A DNA stretch of 64,000 nucleotides, taken from assembly GCA_017550285.1 (NCBI GenBank), contig JAFZPP010000017.1:54832-118831 (forward strand), in the 5' to 3' direction. Position numbers and translations under genes: made by a program. The notes under the pieces are model-generated. The model had not been told where the DNA came from. It worked only from the letters and a program-made list of their open reading frames with translations, and made no database searches. This DNA comes from Oscillospiraceae bacterium (lineage in GTDB: Bacteria > Bacillota > Clostridia > Oscillospirales > Ruminococcaceae). Of this stretch, positions 33,152-40,799 are shown piece after piece (position 1 is the first letter of the stretch; each line of letters opens with the position of its first letter).

Positions 33152-33883
33152 ATGACACGATATCTTCTGATCGCAGCGCTGCTGCCGGCGGCGGCACTGC
33201 TGTTTTACGTCCGGAAACAGGATAAGATCGAAGCAGAGCCGGGCGGCATGATTATGAAGCTCTGCGGCTTCGGCGCACTGACGATCATCAGCGCAGTGAT
33301 TCTCGAAACGCTCGGCGGCGCGGTGCTCGGCGCAGTTTTTCCGGAGGACAGCCTGATCTATATTGCGCTGGACAATTTTCTGATTATCGCCGGCGCAGAG
33401 GAAGGCGGCAAGCTGTTCGCGCTGAAAAAAGGGACATGGAAGTCGCCGGAATTCAATTATACATATGATGCCGTCGTCTACGCGGTCGCGGTATCACTCG
33501 GATTCGCCGCGGTTGAAAATGTCATGTATGTGCTGGACGGCGGCTTCGGTACGGCAGTCATGCGTGCGCTGACCTCAATCCCGGGGCACACGATTTTCGG
33601 CATATTCATGGGCTTTTACTACGGCGTTGCCAAGAAAGAGGAGATGCGCAGGAACGAATCCGGCATGCGTTTTCATCTTGTTTCCGCGCTGATCGTCCCG
33701 ATGCTGCTGCACGGCTTCTATGATTTCTGCCTGTCTGTCAGCAGCTTATTCTTCATTCTGATTTTCTTTGTATTCCTGATTATTGTGCTGATTGTATCGC
33801 TTCTGCTCGTCAGATCGCTCGCGCAGAAGGATGAGCCCGTCGTGCAGATTTTCAATCCGCCGACGAATCCCCCGATGCAGTAA
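33152..33883 (+). CDS. PrsW-like intramembrane metalloprotease
   Basis: 243 residues with about seven hydrophobic helices. The motifs of the PrsW/CPBP-type membrane proteases are all present: EEGGK (83-87), VENVMY (Glu122-Asn123), PGHTIFGIFMG with His146, and a late HGFYD. In Bacillus, PrsW makes the first cut of the anti-sigma factor RsiW; here the target is unknown and no sigma/anti-sigma pair is adjacent. The last 25 residues form a polar, Pro-rich cytoplasmic tail. GAGGAGGACA precedes the ATG. Confidence 0.9.
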   Translation: MTRYLLIAALLPAAALLFYVRKQDKIEAEPGGMIMKLCGFGALTIISAVILETLGGAVLGAVFPEDSLIYIALDNFLIIAGAEEGGKLFALKKGTWKSPEFNYTYDAVVYAVAVSLGFAAVENVMYVLDGGFGTAVMRALTSIPGHTIFGIFMGFYYGVAKKEEMRRNESGMRFHLVSALIVPMLLHGFYDFCLSVSSLFFILIFFVFLIIVLIVSLLLVRSLAQKDEPVVQIFNPPTNPPMQ

Positions 33884-33891
33884 ACGTAAGG

Positions 33892-33942
33892 AGCCGCGGC
33901 ATTCTCTGAGGATGGAAACCTCTGAGGATTCCGCGGCTTTTA
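33892..33942 (+). terminator. Terminator after the PrsW-like gene
   Basis: 8-bp outer stem agccgcgg (33892-33899) with ccgcggct (33931-33938), an inner ctctgagg/cctctgag stem, and TTTTAT after it. Confidence 0.88.
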
Positions 33943-34061
33943 TATATCGCCTGAACAGGAATTTCGGACAGATCATGCATAATCGTCACAAAGCGGAACA
34001 TACTAGCGCTGAAAGCCGCTCGGGTGACGAGGCTTCAACCAATGAAAGAAAGGCGATATCT

Positions 34062-34856
34062 ATGAAACAGAAATCACATGCCGGCATGACCGGCAAAGGC
34101 TTCTATGCCGCACTTGCGCTCAGCGCAGCAATGGTCGGTGCAGCCTGCCGGTATGCCTATTCGGAAGCGGGAAAGCTGACGCCGCCCGCTGCTCCGTCGC
34201 ATCAGTATACGGGAGAAGACACTGCACAGACGACCGCCGTCCCGCAGGTCACAGCCCCGCAGACAACAAAATCCACCGCAGCACCGCGCACGGCAGCCGT
34301 CACGGAAGCGCCAGCAGAAACCGTCACGGAAGCAGTCGCTGAAGCGGCTGCCATTTTGCACCGCACGACAGAGACAGAAACAGCACCGCCGGCGCCTGCG
34401 GAGACAGAGCCTCCTGTCGAACAGCCGATTCCGCCGGTCGCCGGAAAGCTGCTCCAGCGGTTCAGCCACGGCGATCTGGTCAAATCCCCGACCACGGGCA
34501 TCTGGTCCACGCATAACGGCGCGGATTACGCCGCCGATTACGGCTCCGACGTCTGCTGTACCGAGGACGGCACAGTCACCGGCGTAGAGAAGGATGCACT
34601 GTTCGGCGTCTGCGTAACGGTACTGCATCAGAACGGCACCGTCACGCGCTACTGCGGACTGAATGAAGGACTGAATGTCCAGCCGGGCGATGTCATCGCG
34701 CGCGGCACGGTCATCGGCGTGATCGGCGATACGAACGAAGGCGAAAGCACACTGGAATCGCATCTGCATTTTGAGGTGCAGCAGAATGACAAATATATTG
34801 ATCCGGAAAGCTATCTTGCCGGCGCATGCGCCGGAGACCGGCAGCCGGAAGCATAA
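34062..34856 (+). CDS. Membrane-anchored M23 (LytM) peptidase-like protein, possibly SpoIIQ
   Basis: 264 residues: a short basic start, one transmembrane helix (about 12-28), a Thr/Pro/Glu-rich linker (about 35-125) and a C-terminal M23 domain (about 135-255). Zinc-site motifs are kept: STHNGADYA (HxxxD) and ESHLHFEVQ (HxH). This plan matches SpoIIQ of clostridia, which meets SpoIIIAH at the engulfing septum, but also ordinary cell-wall endopeptidases. ATG 34062 is used because GAAAGG is upstream; the frame stays open far upstream without a start signal. SpoIIID in the same window makes a sporulation role reasonable. Confidence 0.8.
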   Translation: MKQKSHAGMTGKGFYAALALSAAMVGAACRYAYSEAGKLTPPAAPSHQYTGEDTAQTTAVPQVTAPQTTKSTAAPRTAAVTEAPAETVTEAVAEAAAILHRTTETETAPPAPAETEPPVEQPIPPVAGKLLQRFSHGDLVKSPTTGIWSTHNGADYAADYGSDVCCTEDGTVTGVEKDALFGVCVTVLHQNGTVTRYCGLNEGLNVQPGDVIARGTVIGVIGDTNEGESTLESHLHFEVQQNDKYIDPESYLAGACAGDRQPEA

Positions 34857-34857
34857 A

Positions 34858-34895
34858 AAACCGCCGCTCCGGAGTCTGAACCGGAGCGGCGGTTT
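34858..34895. terminator. Bidirectional terminator
   Basis: 15-bp perfect stem aaaccgccgctccgg with ccggagcggcggttt (34858-34872, 34881-34895) between convergent genes. Confidence 0.92.
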
Positions 34896-34899
34896 CGCA

Positions 34900-35532
34900 T
34901 TACTGGCTGTTATAGGTCTTGTGGAGGAACTGTTCCTCTTTCAGATCGAAGATCACGCGGTCGGTGTTGTAATATTTATAGGGCGTATAGACGAGCTGCA
35001 TCTCCGACCATGCGCTCGGCGCATAGATATAGACATAGCCTGTCAGTGTCGCACCGCCTGCAATCTCCTGATTGAACGCCTGCATGGTGCTGTTGATGCC
35101 TGCATAATATTTTCTGCCGGAGACAGCCGCCTGCACATCGCGGACGGATTCGGCGTCCTCTTTTCCGTCGATGATTGTCATGAAGTGGGTGAGCGTCTGG
35201 CAGTCGATCTTTTCGGAGGTTTTATTCGTGATCGTCATTTCCGCGAGCAGAACGCGGTATTCGAGCTTATTGACATTGTCGATCTCGATGACATCATTGA
35301 GCGTGATATCGAGCTTATCGTTATAGTTGACGGTCTCGCCGATCGCAGCTTTATACTCCTCGCCGGGGGTATTTTCATCGACACAGCTGTCCGGCACCTC
35401 AGGCATATAGACGCTTTCGCCCTCATCATCGGTACTGACGGTATTACTTCCGCATCCGGTGCAGAGCGCAGAAGCGCTGCACAGAGCAGCCGCGAGCAAA
35501 ATGAGCGCGGCAGAACGGAGCTTGTTTCTCAT
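34900..35532 (-). CDS. Lipoprotein with DUF4352-like domain
   Basis: 210 residues with a lipoprotein signal (lipobox LCTGC, lipidation at about residue 27), an acidic linker, and a beta-sandwich domain (about 60-205). The pattern of a conserved 'A.G..V.Y.D.L.ITLNDV' strand and 'TITNKTSEKID' resembles DUF4352/telomeric-repeat-like immunoglobulin folds found in Firmicutes lipoproteins. Function unknown. GGAGGATCC lies before the ATG. Promoter at 35593-35621. Confidence 0.82.
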   Translation of the reverse strand: MRNKLRSAALILLAAALCSASALCTGCGSNTVSTDDEGESVYMPEVPDSCVDENTPGEEYKAAIGETVNYNDKLDITLNDVIEIDNVNKLEYRVLLAEMTITNKTSEKIDCQTLTHFMTIIDGKEDAESVRDVQAAVSGRKYYAGINSTMQAFNQEIAGGATLTGYVYIYAPSAWSEMQLVYTPYKYYNTDRVIFDLKEEQFLHKTYNSQ

Positions 35533-35592
35533 ATTCGGATCCTCCCAGAATAATTTTAGTAATTCGGCATCACAACGGATGCATTCCTGCTT

Positions 35593-35621
35593 ATTATAGC
35601 ACAGTTCTCAAAAAAAAGCAA
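35593..35621 (-). promoter_or_regulatory. Promoter of the DUF4352-like lipoprotein
   Basis: On the minus strand TTGCTT (35616-35621), 17-nt spacer, TATAAT (35593-35598). Confidence 0.65.
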
Positions 35622-35734
35622 GTGGGCAGGCAGCAGCGGAAGTGAATACCTGAATAATTAGAAATCAGGAATGAGAAATTAGAAATTGTTGTGTCCGCTT
35701 CACGGACGATCGTTCTTCACTTTTCACTCTTCAC

Positions 35735-35805
35735 TATTTTCAAATCATCGCCGCAAGGCGCATGTTTTCCAAAAGCAAACTGCGCAGTTTCTCATTTTTC
35801 ACGCC
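35735..35805 (+). repeat. Intergenic repeat family C, copy 2
   Basis: tttcaaatcatcgccgcaaggcg ... tgcgcagtttctcatttttc in shortened form: the blocks atcatcgccg, aggcg and cgca(g/a)tttctcattt match 16936-16985 in order. An inverted fragment (ttagaaatcaggaatgag) lies at 35658-35675. Confidence 0.6.
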
Positions 35806-35838
35806 AAAACGCCGCATTCCTTTTTCTTCGTATCATAA

Positions 35839-35867
35839 TTGACAATCTGATTGCCGTATGTTATAAT
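35839..35867 (+). promoter_or_regulatory. Promoter of the cohesin-dockerin gene
   Basis: TTGACA (35839-35844), 17-nt spacer, TATAAT (35862-35867); perfect consensus. Confidence 0.9.
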
Positions 35868-35922
35868 ACAGATAGCTGACAGAAGAATCAGCCGCAAAAA
35901 ATCATGAAAGGAAAAACAAACG

Positions 35923-36744
35923 ATGAAACACACGAAAAAACTGACCGCATTTTTCACCGCATGTCTGACCGCACTCTCACTGTCGCTTCCTGTCCTTGCA
36001 GCAGGCGAGGAAGTTCTTGACAAGGAAGAACGTCTGAATCTGGTCGAAGGCAAATGCAATCTAATGCTTGGAAAGACTGCGGTTGAAGCGATCACAGCAA
36101 ATTCCTATCAGGCTGTCATTCCGGTGATCATCGTAGATGCGCCTGCCTACGCACAGCTGAACTTCCGGATTCAATGTTATGAAAAGCTCAGTCTGGTGCA
36201 CAATACAGACGGCAGCGTCAAAATAAAAAAAGGCATCAGCGCATTCCCGAAGGGCGAATTCAAGCTATCGGAGAATGCAGATAATCATACACTGGATGTC
36301 AGCATTACCGGCACAGGAGAAGCATCTGCAAGCGGCGTCATGTTCTGGCTGTTCGCAGAGATTCCGGACGATTGCAAACCGGGTGACAGGTTTCCGCTGT
36401 ACATTCCGGAATTTGACTGCAAAGATGCTGCCGGCACGGAGATACCGGGTATCACGATAAACAGCAGTATCGAAATCGGAACGATCAGCTTGGGTGGATT
36501 GATCCGCGGCGACATCAACAGTGACTATACGATTGACGCTGCGGATGCGCAGACATTGCTTCAGGACTGCACCGACGTGATTGCCGGCAAACAGAGCTCA
36601 CTGACCGCGCTCGGACAGTATTTTGCCGATGTGAACGACGACGGCGAGATCAATGTTGCAGATGCACAGTGGATTCTCAGCTATTATACCGAGGTCTTTC
36701 TTACCGAAGAATATGCCCGCATGTATGACTGGGAACTGCAATAA
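35923..36744 (+). CDS. Small cohesin-dockerin protein, ScaC-like adaptor scaffoldin
   Basis: 273 residues: signal peptide (1-26, ending VLA), a beta-sandwich of cohesin type (about 40-190; strands around QAVIPVIIVDAP, LNFRIQCYEKLSLV, GVMFWLFAEIP and GITINSSIEIG), and a dockerin (196-260) with calcium loops DINSDYTIDAADAQ and DVNDDGEINVADAQ. In R. flavefaciens, ScaC has just this plan and changes which enzymes a primary scaffoldin can hold. The cohesin call is by pattern only; another carbohydrate-binding sandwich is possible. GAAAGGAAAA precedes the ATG. The dockerin belongs to the same subtype as that of the 47641 protein (DAQ repeats). Confidence 0.8.
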   Translation: MKHTKKLTAFFTACLTALSLSLPVLAAGEEVLDKEERLNLVEGKCNLMLGKTAVEAITANSYQAVIPVIIVDAPAYAQLNFRIQCYEKLSLVHNTDGSVKIKKGISAFPKGEFKLSENADNHTLDVSITGTGEASASGVMFWLFAEIPDDCKPGDRFPLYIPEFDCKDAAGTEIPGITINSSIEIGTISLGGLIRGDINSDYTIDAADAQTLLQDCTDVIAGKQSSLTALGQYFADVNDDGEINVADAQWILSYYTEVFLTEEYARMYDWELQ

Positions 36745-36753
36745 CCGAACATC

Positions 36754-36791
36754 AAAAGTGCCGTGAGATCAGGGTCTCACGGCACTTTTTT
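36754..36791. terminator. Bidirectional terminator between cohesin gene and phage-type operon
   Basis: A 14-15 bp stem around gtgccgtgaga / tctcacggcac (36758-36785), with A run before and T run after. It serves both convergent units. Confidence 0.92.
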
Positions 36792-36792
36792 G

Positions 36793-37713
36793 TCAGGGCG
36801 TATTGCAGAACGGGTCAAAATAGAAGGTATCCTCAGTGCGGATGCCGTTCTGATCGCCCGTGATGCGGATTCTGCTGACGCGCGCGGTCAAGTCGCCGAG
36901 CTGCACGAGGTCCTCAATATCCTCACCGCAGTAGCCGGTATAGGTCACGCTTCTGGTGCGGAGCCTGCGGTTGCTGAGGGCAATGCGCCAGACCAGCGCG
37001 TCATCCGGATGATAGGCATACTGCCGGTCAAATAGAATCTGCCGGACGCGGACGATATTCCGGCTGACAGCCTCCGGATTGCTGTGCGTAAACTTCCCGT
37101 ACTCCCCTGCCAGATCCGCCATATCAATCCGGCTGAGCATTTCGCTGCAATTCCCGTCCTCAGACATCGAGCGGACGGCATCCGCAGGCAGCAGAACCGG
37201 CTCTGCACCGGTCTGCGGCGTCATACAGAGCAGATTCGGCACGCGGATATACGGAAATCCGCCGTTCAGCTTATAATTATACGCCATGATTGAATCCCAC
37301 ATCACAGCATTCTCACGGACAAAAATATAGTTGATCTCCGGCATGGAAGTGTCATAGGTGATCTTCGGAAGGTCATAGGTTTCCATGAGCGATTGCAGCG
37401 TGACGGCGAAATGGAGTCCCGGCACGAGCTGATTCCGCGTCAGCGCGGCGGTGAAGCTGCGGCTGCTGATCCGGAGGACATAATGCCCTGCCTCACGGAC
37501 ACATTCCGCATGTTCAATGCAGCCGTCATGCAGCAGCAGCCCGTCTAGCATGAAGCGCGCCTCACAGGGCGCTTCAAGCGGTTCATCGGTGAGAAACTGT
37601 GCATAGAGCGTCGCAAATGCCTGATAGCGCTCGCGCAGGAGCGTGAACCGCAGGCAGCGTGAAACCGTATATTCCGTGCCGTCGGGATTATGCAGTACGC
37701 AGCGAATATTCAT
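36793..37713 (-). CDS. Phage baseplate/tail hub-like protein
   Basis: 306 residues. The order of segments (YAQFLTDEPL, FMLDGLLLHDGCIE, AGHYVLRISSRSFTAALTRNQLVPGL, YIFVRENAVMWDSI, PYIRVPNLL) resembles the late-control gpD / XkdQ hub proteins of contractile and long-tailed phages. That is recognition by pattern, not by a strict motif. It is the last gene of the operon; its ATG overlaps the previous stop (ATGA), and a terminator follows its stop at once. A hub without any tail genes is unexpected. Confidence 0.6.
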   Translation of the reverse strand: MNIRCVLHNPDGTEYTVSRCLRFTLLRERYQAFATLYAQFLTDEPLEAPCEARFMLDGLLLHDGCIEHAECVREAGHYVLRISSRSFTAALTRNQLVPGLHFAVTLQSLMETYDLPKITYDTSMPEINYIFVRENAVMWDSIMAYNYKLNGGFPYIRVPNLLCMTPQTGAEPVLLPADAVRSMSEDGNCSEMLSRIDMADLAGEYGKFTHSNPEAVSRNIVRVRQILFDRQYAYHPDDALVWRIALSNRRLRTRSVTYTGYCGEDIEDLVQLGDLTARVSRIRITGDQNGIRTEDTFYFDPFCNTP

Positions 37714-38078
37714 GCTTCGAGCCCTCCGATCAGTGAGACAGTGAGCGAGGCGATTCTGCCGTTTTCCTTCACGCTGCATTCGGCGGCAGTGATCTGCAAG
37801 CCGGTAAACTGCATTCCCGCAAATTCGGTATCATAGCTGCGATGCTGCCGCAGGGGAATTTGCAGCGCAGTGAGATAGGCGCCGCATTCATTTTGCAGGA
37901 TTGCCCCGCGGATTTTCAGGATGCAGGGCGCAGCAGGCAGCAGCCGGACCTCGGTCTCCCCGTCGCAGAGCCGGTCACGCAGCACAGGTACATCCGTCAG
38001 CACCTGATAGTCCGCAACGGGCAGCGTGATTGCACCGAGCCGCAGAAGCAGGCGTTCCCTGCCGGTATCGGGCGTCAT
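37710..38078 (-). CDS. Phage-type structural protein, unknown
   Basis: 122 residues, beta-rich (LLLRLGAITLPVADYQVLTD ... ASLTVSLIGGLEA), with no signal or membrane segment. The closing strand pattern resembles small tail-tube or completion proteins. Function is not recognised. ATG 38078 follows GAGGAGGAA; ATGA overlaps on both sides show strict translational coupling. Confidence 0.7.
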   Translation of the reverse strand: MTPDTGRERLLLRLGAITLPVADYQVLTDVPVLRDRLCDGETEVRLLPAAPCILKIRGAILQNECGAYLTALQIPLRQHRSYDTEFAGMQFTGLQITAAECSVKENGRIASLTVSLIGGLEA

Positions 38079-38479
38079 ACAGATTCCTCCTCTGTGAGAT
38101 AGAGTGTGCCGCTGATTTGCAGCAGCGTTTCGCGGATGCACACGCCGAGCTGCCTGTCATAATGCACCGCGCCGGTTTTCATGCTGCGCAGATCGGCATG
38201 CTTCTGCTGCATGGTCCGGATGATACATGCGTCGGTCCTGTCTGCATGCGATGCAAAATCGGCATCCGGCTTGCAGTGATACCGCAGCCGCAGCGTCATC
38301 GTAAACGGCAGTGCATCTCCGAAAAACGATTCCAGCGGTGCACCGTAAACCGTCTCAGCGCACGCAGCAGTCACATAAAACGGCACTGCCGGAACGGGTC
38401 TCAGCGGATACTCCGGCAGCGCAGGGATTCCGTCCGCCCTGAGCGCCTCCATGACGGCACCGGAAAGCAGATCAGTCAT
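38075..38479 (-). CDS. Phage-type head-tail or tail-completion protein, unknown
   Basis: 134 residues starting MTDLLSGAVMEALRADG, with a C-terminal half in which HYDRQLGVCIRETLLQ stands out. Size and place, between the connector-like and hub-like genes, suit a head-tail joining or tail-terminator protein. No motif is diagnostic. Start and stop overlap the neighbours by 4 nt (ATGA). Confidence 0.7.
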   Translation of the reverse strand: MTDLLSGAVMEALRADGIPALPEYPLRPVPAVPFYVTAACAETVYGAPLESFFGDALPFTMTLRLRYHCKPDADFASHADRTDACIIRTMQQKHADLRSMKTGAVHYDRQLGVCIRETLLQISGTLYLTEEESV

Positions 38480-38817
38480 GTGCATCCCCCCGTGCGCAGA
38501 AATGTAACTGCATCATCGCGCAGCAGCGGCGCACATTCCTCACGGTATGCGCGGACGAGCCGTTCAGCAAGGCTGCATTCGGCATCCTGCGGCACAGTCC
38601 CCGCATAGACCGGCGTATTCTGCGCGACTGTCCGCCGGTACTGTAAATTCGCACGCGCCGCCGTATAAAATGCAAGGCGATTGTCGGAATCGTCCGCACC
38701 GTCCCGCAGCTCCGCCTTAACGGCATCCATTTCCGCCTCGGCAAGATCGCGCCACGGCTCCGCATCGGGAATCATCGCAAACATCTGAAAGAGCTGCATC
38801 ACCTTTGCATCATTCAT
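38476..38817 (-). CDS. Phage-type head-tail connector-like protein
   Basis: 113 residues, mostly helical: MNDAKVMQLFQMFAMIPD, then W.D..AEAEMDAVKAEL and NRLAFYTAARANLQYR. Helical proteins of 100-115 residues right after capsid genes are often the connector adaptor (gp6/XkdH type), including a conserved 'A.AA..Y' helix as here. ATG 38817 overlaps the upstream stop by 8 nt; the ribosome site is poor, as expected for a coupled gene. Confidence 0.7.
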   Translation of the reverse strand: MNDAKVMQLFQMFAMIPDAEPWRDLAEAEMDAVKAELRDGADDSDNRLAFYTAARANLQYRRTVAQNTPVYAGTVPQDAECSLAERLVRAYREECAPLLRDDAVTFLRTGGCT

Positions 38818-39715
38818 CGCCGCGCCCCCGTTTTTGCTGTCCGCCGCAGGAAAACGCCTGCACGGTATTCTGCTGTGCGGTGCGCTGATCCGGAACAAGC
38901 TGCGGCTTTGCAGAAACCGGCTCCGCCCCGATCATCAGCGACTGCCGGAGCGTCAGCAGCTCCGCGGTATCCATATGCTGAACGGAATCGGCAAGTGCCT
39001 TTGCGCAGGCATTCTCCCCCCAGCGATAGCAAAGCCGGATGACATCCCTGCGCAGCGAATCGGAGACCCTGTCGAGCAGATGCAGTGCATCGTCATATGC
39101 CGCGCGCAGGATTGCCGTCTCCGCATCGTCCGGCGTGCCGCCGAGCGTTTTCGTCACGCCCGCATGACGCTGCGCCGGCACGGCAACAAAGCTCCATTCG
39201 TAGACATCATTGATCTGATCGAGTGTTGTATAGCAGAGCGTTCCGCCGTAGCTTCTGCCCTTGATATGCTTGCAGGGCTTCCGCAGATGATCCGCGCCGC
39301 AGACCGAGCAGATGCGCGCACCGCAGGCGCAGGAGATGCTGACCTCCTTTTTGATGCCTGCGTCGATCTCACGAATCAGGTCGGCATTGCCCGCGGTTCT
39401 GACCATATAGGCATTTGCTGCAAGGCAGCGGTAGGGCTTGCCTGCCTTCGTGAGGCGGTCGGGGAACGTGCGCAGCTCCGTCCGGAAGATACGCGCCGTC
39501 TGGTTTGCAGATTTCGGATTGTGATCGAAGATGCCGGTCACGCCGACAAACCGCTTTTGCAGTTCGGCGAGCGCCGCATCGGAGAAGCAGTCGCCGTCAC
39601 GGTCAATCTCATTGTCACAGAGGATGAGATCAAAGAGATAGACCTCATCCAGCGTATGCTTTCTGCGTGTGAATGCATTGAGCTGCTCCAGCAGCTGATC
39701 CTGATTCTGTTCCAT
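38810..39715 (-). CDS. Phage prohead-protease-like protein with zinc cluster (XkdF-like)
   Basis: 301 residues. The N-terminal half (VYLFDLILCDNEIDRDGDCF, VGVTGIFDHNP, CLAANAYMVRT, IKKEVSISCACGARICSVCG, CKHIKG, DVYEWSFVAVPAQRHAGVTK) resembles the XkdF/prohead-protease group that trims capsid proteins during head assembly. Cys-rich CACGA..C..CG...KPC suggests one bound zinc. The C-terminal 100 residues are helical then Gln/Ala-rich. Usually this gene precedes the capsid gene; here it follows it. AAAGGAGC precedes the ATG. Confidence 0.7.
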   Translation of the reverse strand: MEQNQDQLLEQLNAFTRRKHTLDEVYLFDLILCDNEIDRDGDCFSDAALAELQKRFVGVTGIFDHNPKSANQTARIFRTELRTFPDRLTKAGKPYRCLAANAYMVRTAGNADLIREIDAGIKKEVSISCACGARICSVCGADHLRKPCKHIKGRSYGGTLCYTTLDQINDVYEWSFVAVPAQRHAGVTKTLGGTPDDAETAILRAAYDDALHLLDRVSDSLRRDVIRLCYRWGENACAKALADSVQHMDTAELLTLRQSLMIGAEPVSAKPQLVPDQRTAQQNTVQAFSCGGQQKRGRGDE

Positions 39716-39773
39716 AAAGCTCCTTTCATCCCGCCGCCCGCCCGATTCGGATTCCGGATTCAGTGCGGCTGCA

Positions 39774-40745
39774 TTAAGACGTTCTGACGCTCAGAACGGC
39801 AGCCGCGCCGGACATCAGCGGCTGGAAGCCGATGCGGACGGAAACGGCAATGCGGTCAAGCTGGCAGTCGATGAGGCGGTCGGATTCGAGCAGCACATCG
39901 GAGCCGGTGATGCAGGCAAGTGCAAAATCGCGCGAAATGCCGACCACGGTCTTGTTATTGAGCGAGGAATCCTTGAGCAGCTTTGCGCCGAAGGGCAGAC
40001 GCACCTGACCGTCGGCATCGAGCGTGCGGTCGCGCATTTCGGTCATAGCGAGGATGGATGCGACCGTCGCCGGAGACGCGATCACCGTTGTCATGTCATA
40101 GTCGGAGAACTGCGCATAGAGCGTCGCAAGATCGGTATAGGCAAGGGTCGTCGTCGCGGAGCTGACGGGTGTCACGGAATTCTTGATGACCGTCAGCGCC
40201 TTGCCTGCGATTGCGCCTGCGAGCTTATGACCGACGGCGCGCAGCATGACAGCAAATACGTCGATTCTCTGCTGACGGATTGTCTCATAGGATGCGGAGA
40301 CCAGTCTGCCGTATTTATCGAGTGCGATTGCGGCAGATTCGGTGATAACGGTCTTTTTGAGGGAGACGCCCTCTGCCGTAGTCGCAGAATATGCGCCGTC
40401 GGTCTCGTCGATCGAGAATCCCTTGCAGGACGAAGCACGCACCGAGGAGGAAGCGGCTGTCAGCTCCGGCAGAATGGACTCCTCCATGCCGCGCTTGATC
40501 GCTCTGCGGACGAATTCCGGAAAGAGCACAGCGCTTTCGGTTGTGGTAAAGAATTTCTCGACCGGATCGCAGTCCGCACCGGAAACGTGAATATCGAAGC
40601 GCTTGAGCTGACGCTCGAAAGCATCGAGTTCTGCGAGCTCCGTGCCTGCATACTGCGCGGAAGGGTCAGCTGCCTCCAGCGCCTGCGTAAAGGAGCGGTT
40701 TGCGAGATGATACATACCTTTTTCGAGTTTCACAGTATCGTACAT
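39774..40745 (-). CDS. Phage major capsid-like protein (HK97 type)
   Basis: 323 residues. An N-terminal helical part (about 1-75) precedes a body with FPEFVRRAIKRGMEESILPELTA, the spine-helix-like ETIRQQRIDVFAVMLRAVGHKLAGAI, TVIASPATVASIL, and a C-terminal VSVRIGFQPLMSGAAAVLSVR. This is the layout of HK97-fold capsid proteins and of the small 'XkdG' type. It is placed right after the portal gene. GAAAGGAAC lies before the ATG. Confidence 0.8.
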   Translation of the reverse strand: MYDTVKLEKGMYHLANRSFTQALEAADPSAQYAGTELAELDAFERQLKRFDIHVSGADCDPVEKFFTTTESAVLFPEFVRRAIKRGMEESILPELTAASSSVRASSCKGFSIDETDGAYSATTAEGVSLKKTVITESAAIALDKYGRLVSASYETIRQQRIDVFAVMLRAVGHKLAGAIAGKALTVIKNSVTPVSSATTTLAYTDLATLYAQFSDYDMTTVIASPATVASILAMTEMRDRTLDADGQVRLPFGAKLLKDSSLNNKTVVGISRDFALACITGSDVLLESDRLIDCQLDRIAVSVRIGFQPLMSGAAAVLSVRTS

Positions 40746-40799
40746 AGCAGTTCCTTTCTGCGGGGATACACCCCGTCTGTTCTGAATTCCGGCGCAGAT

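Noticed and set aside
36745..36792. Search for att sites flanking the phage-type operon
   Set aside because: Comparing both flanks by eye showed no direct repeat longer than chance; the left flank is just a shared terminator.
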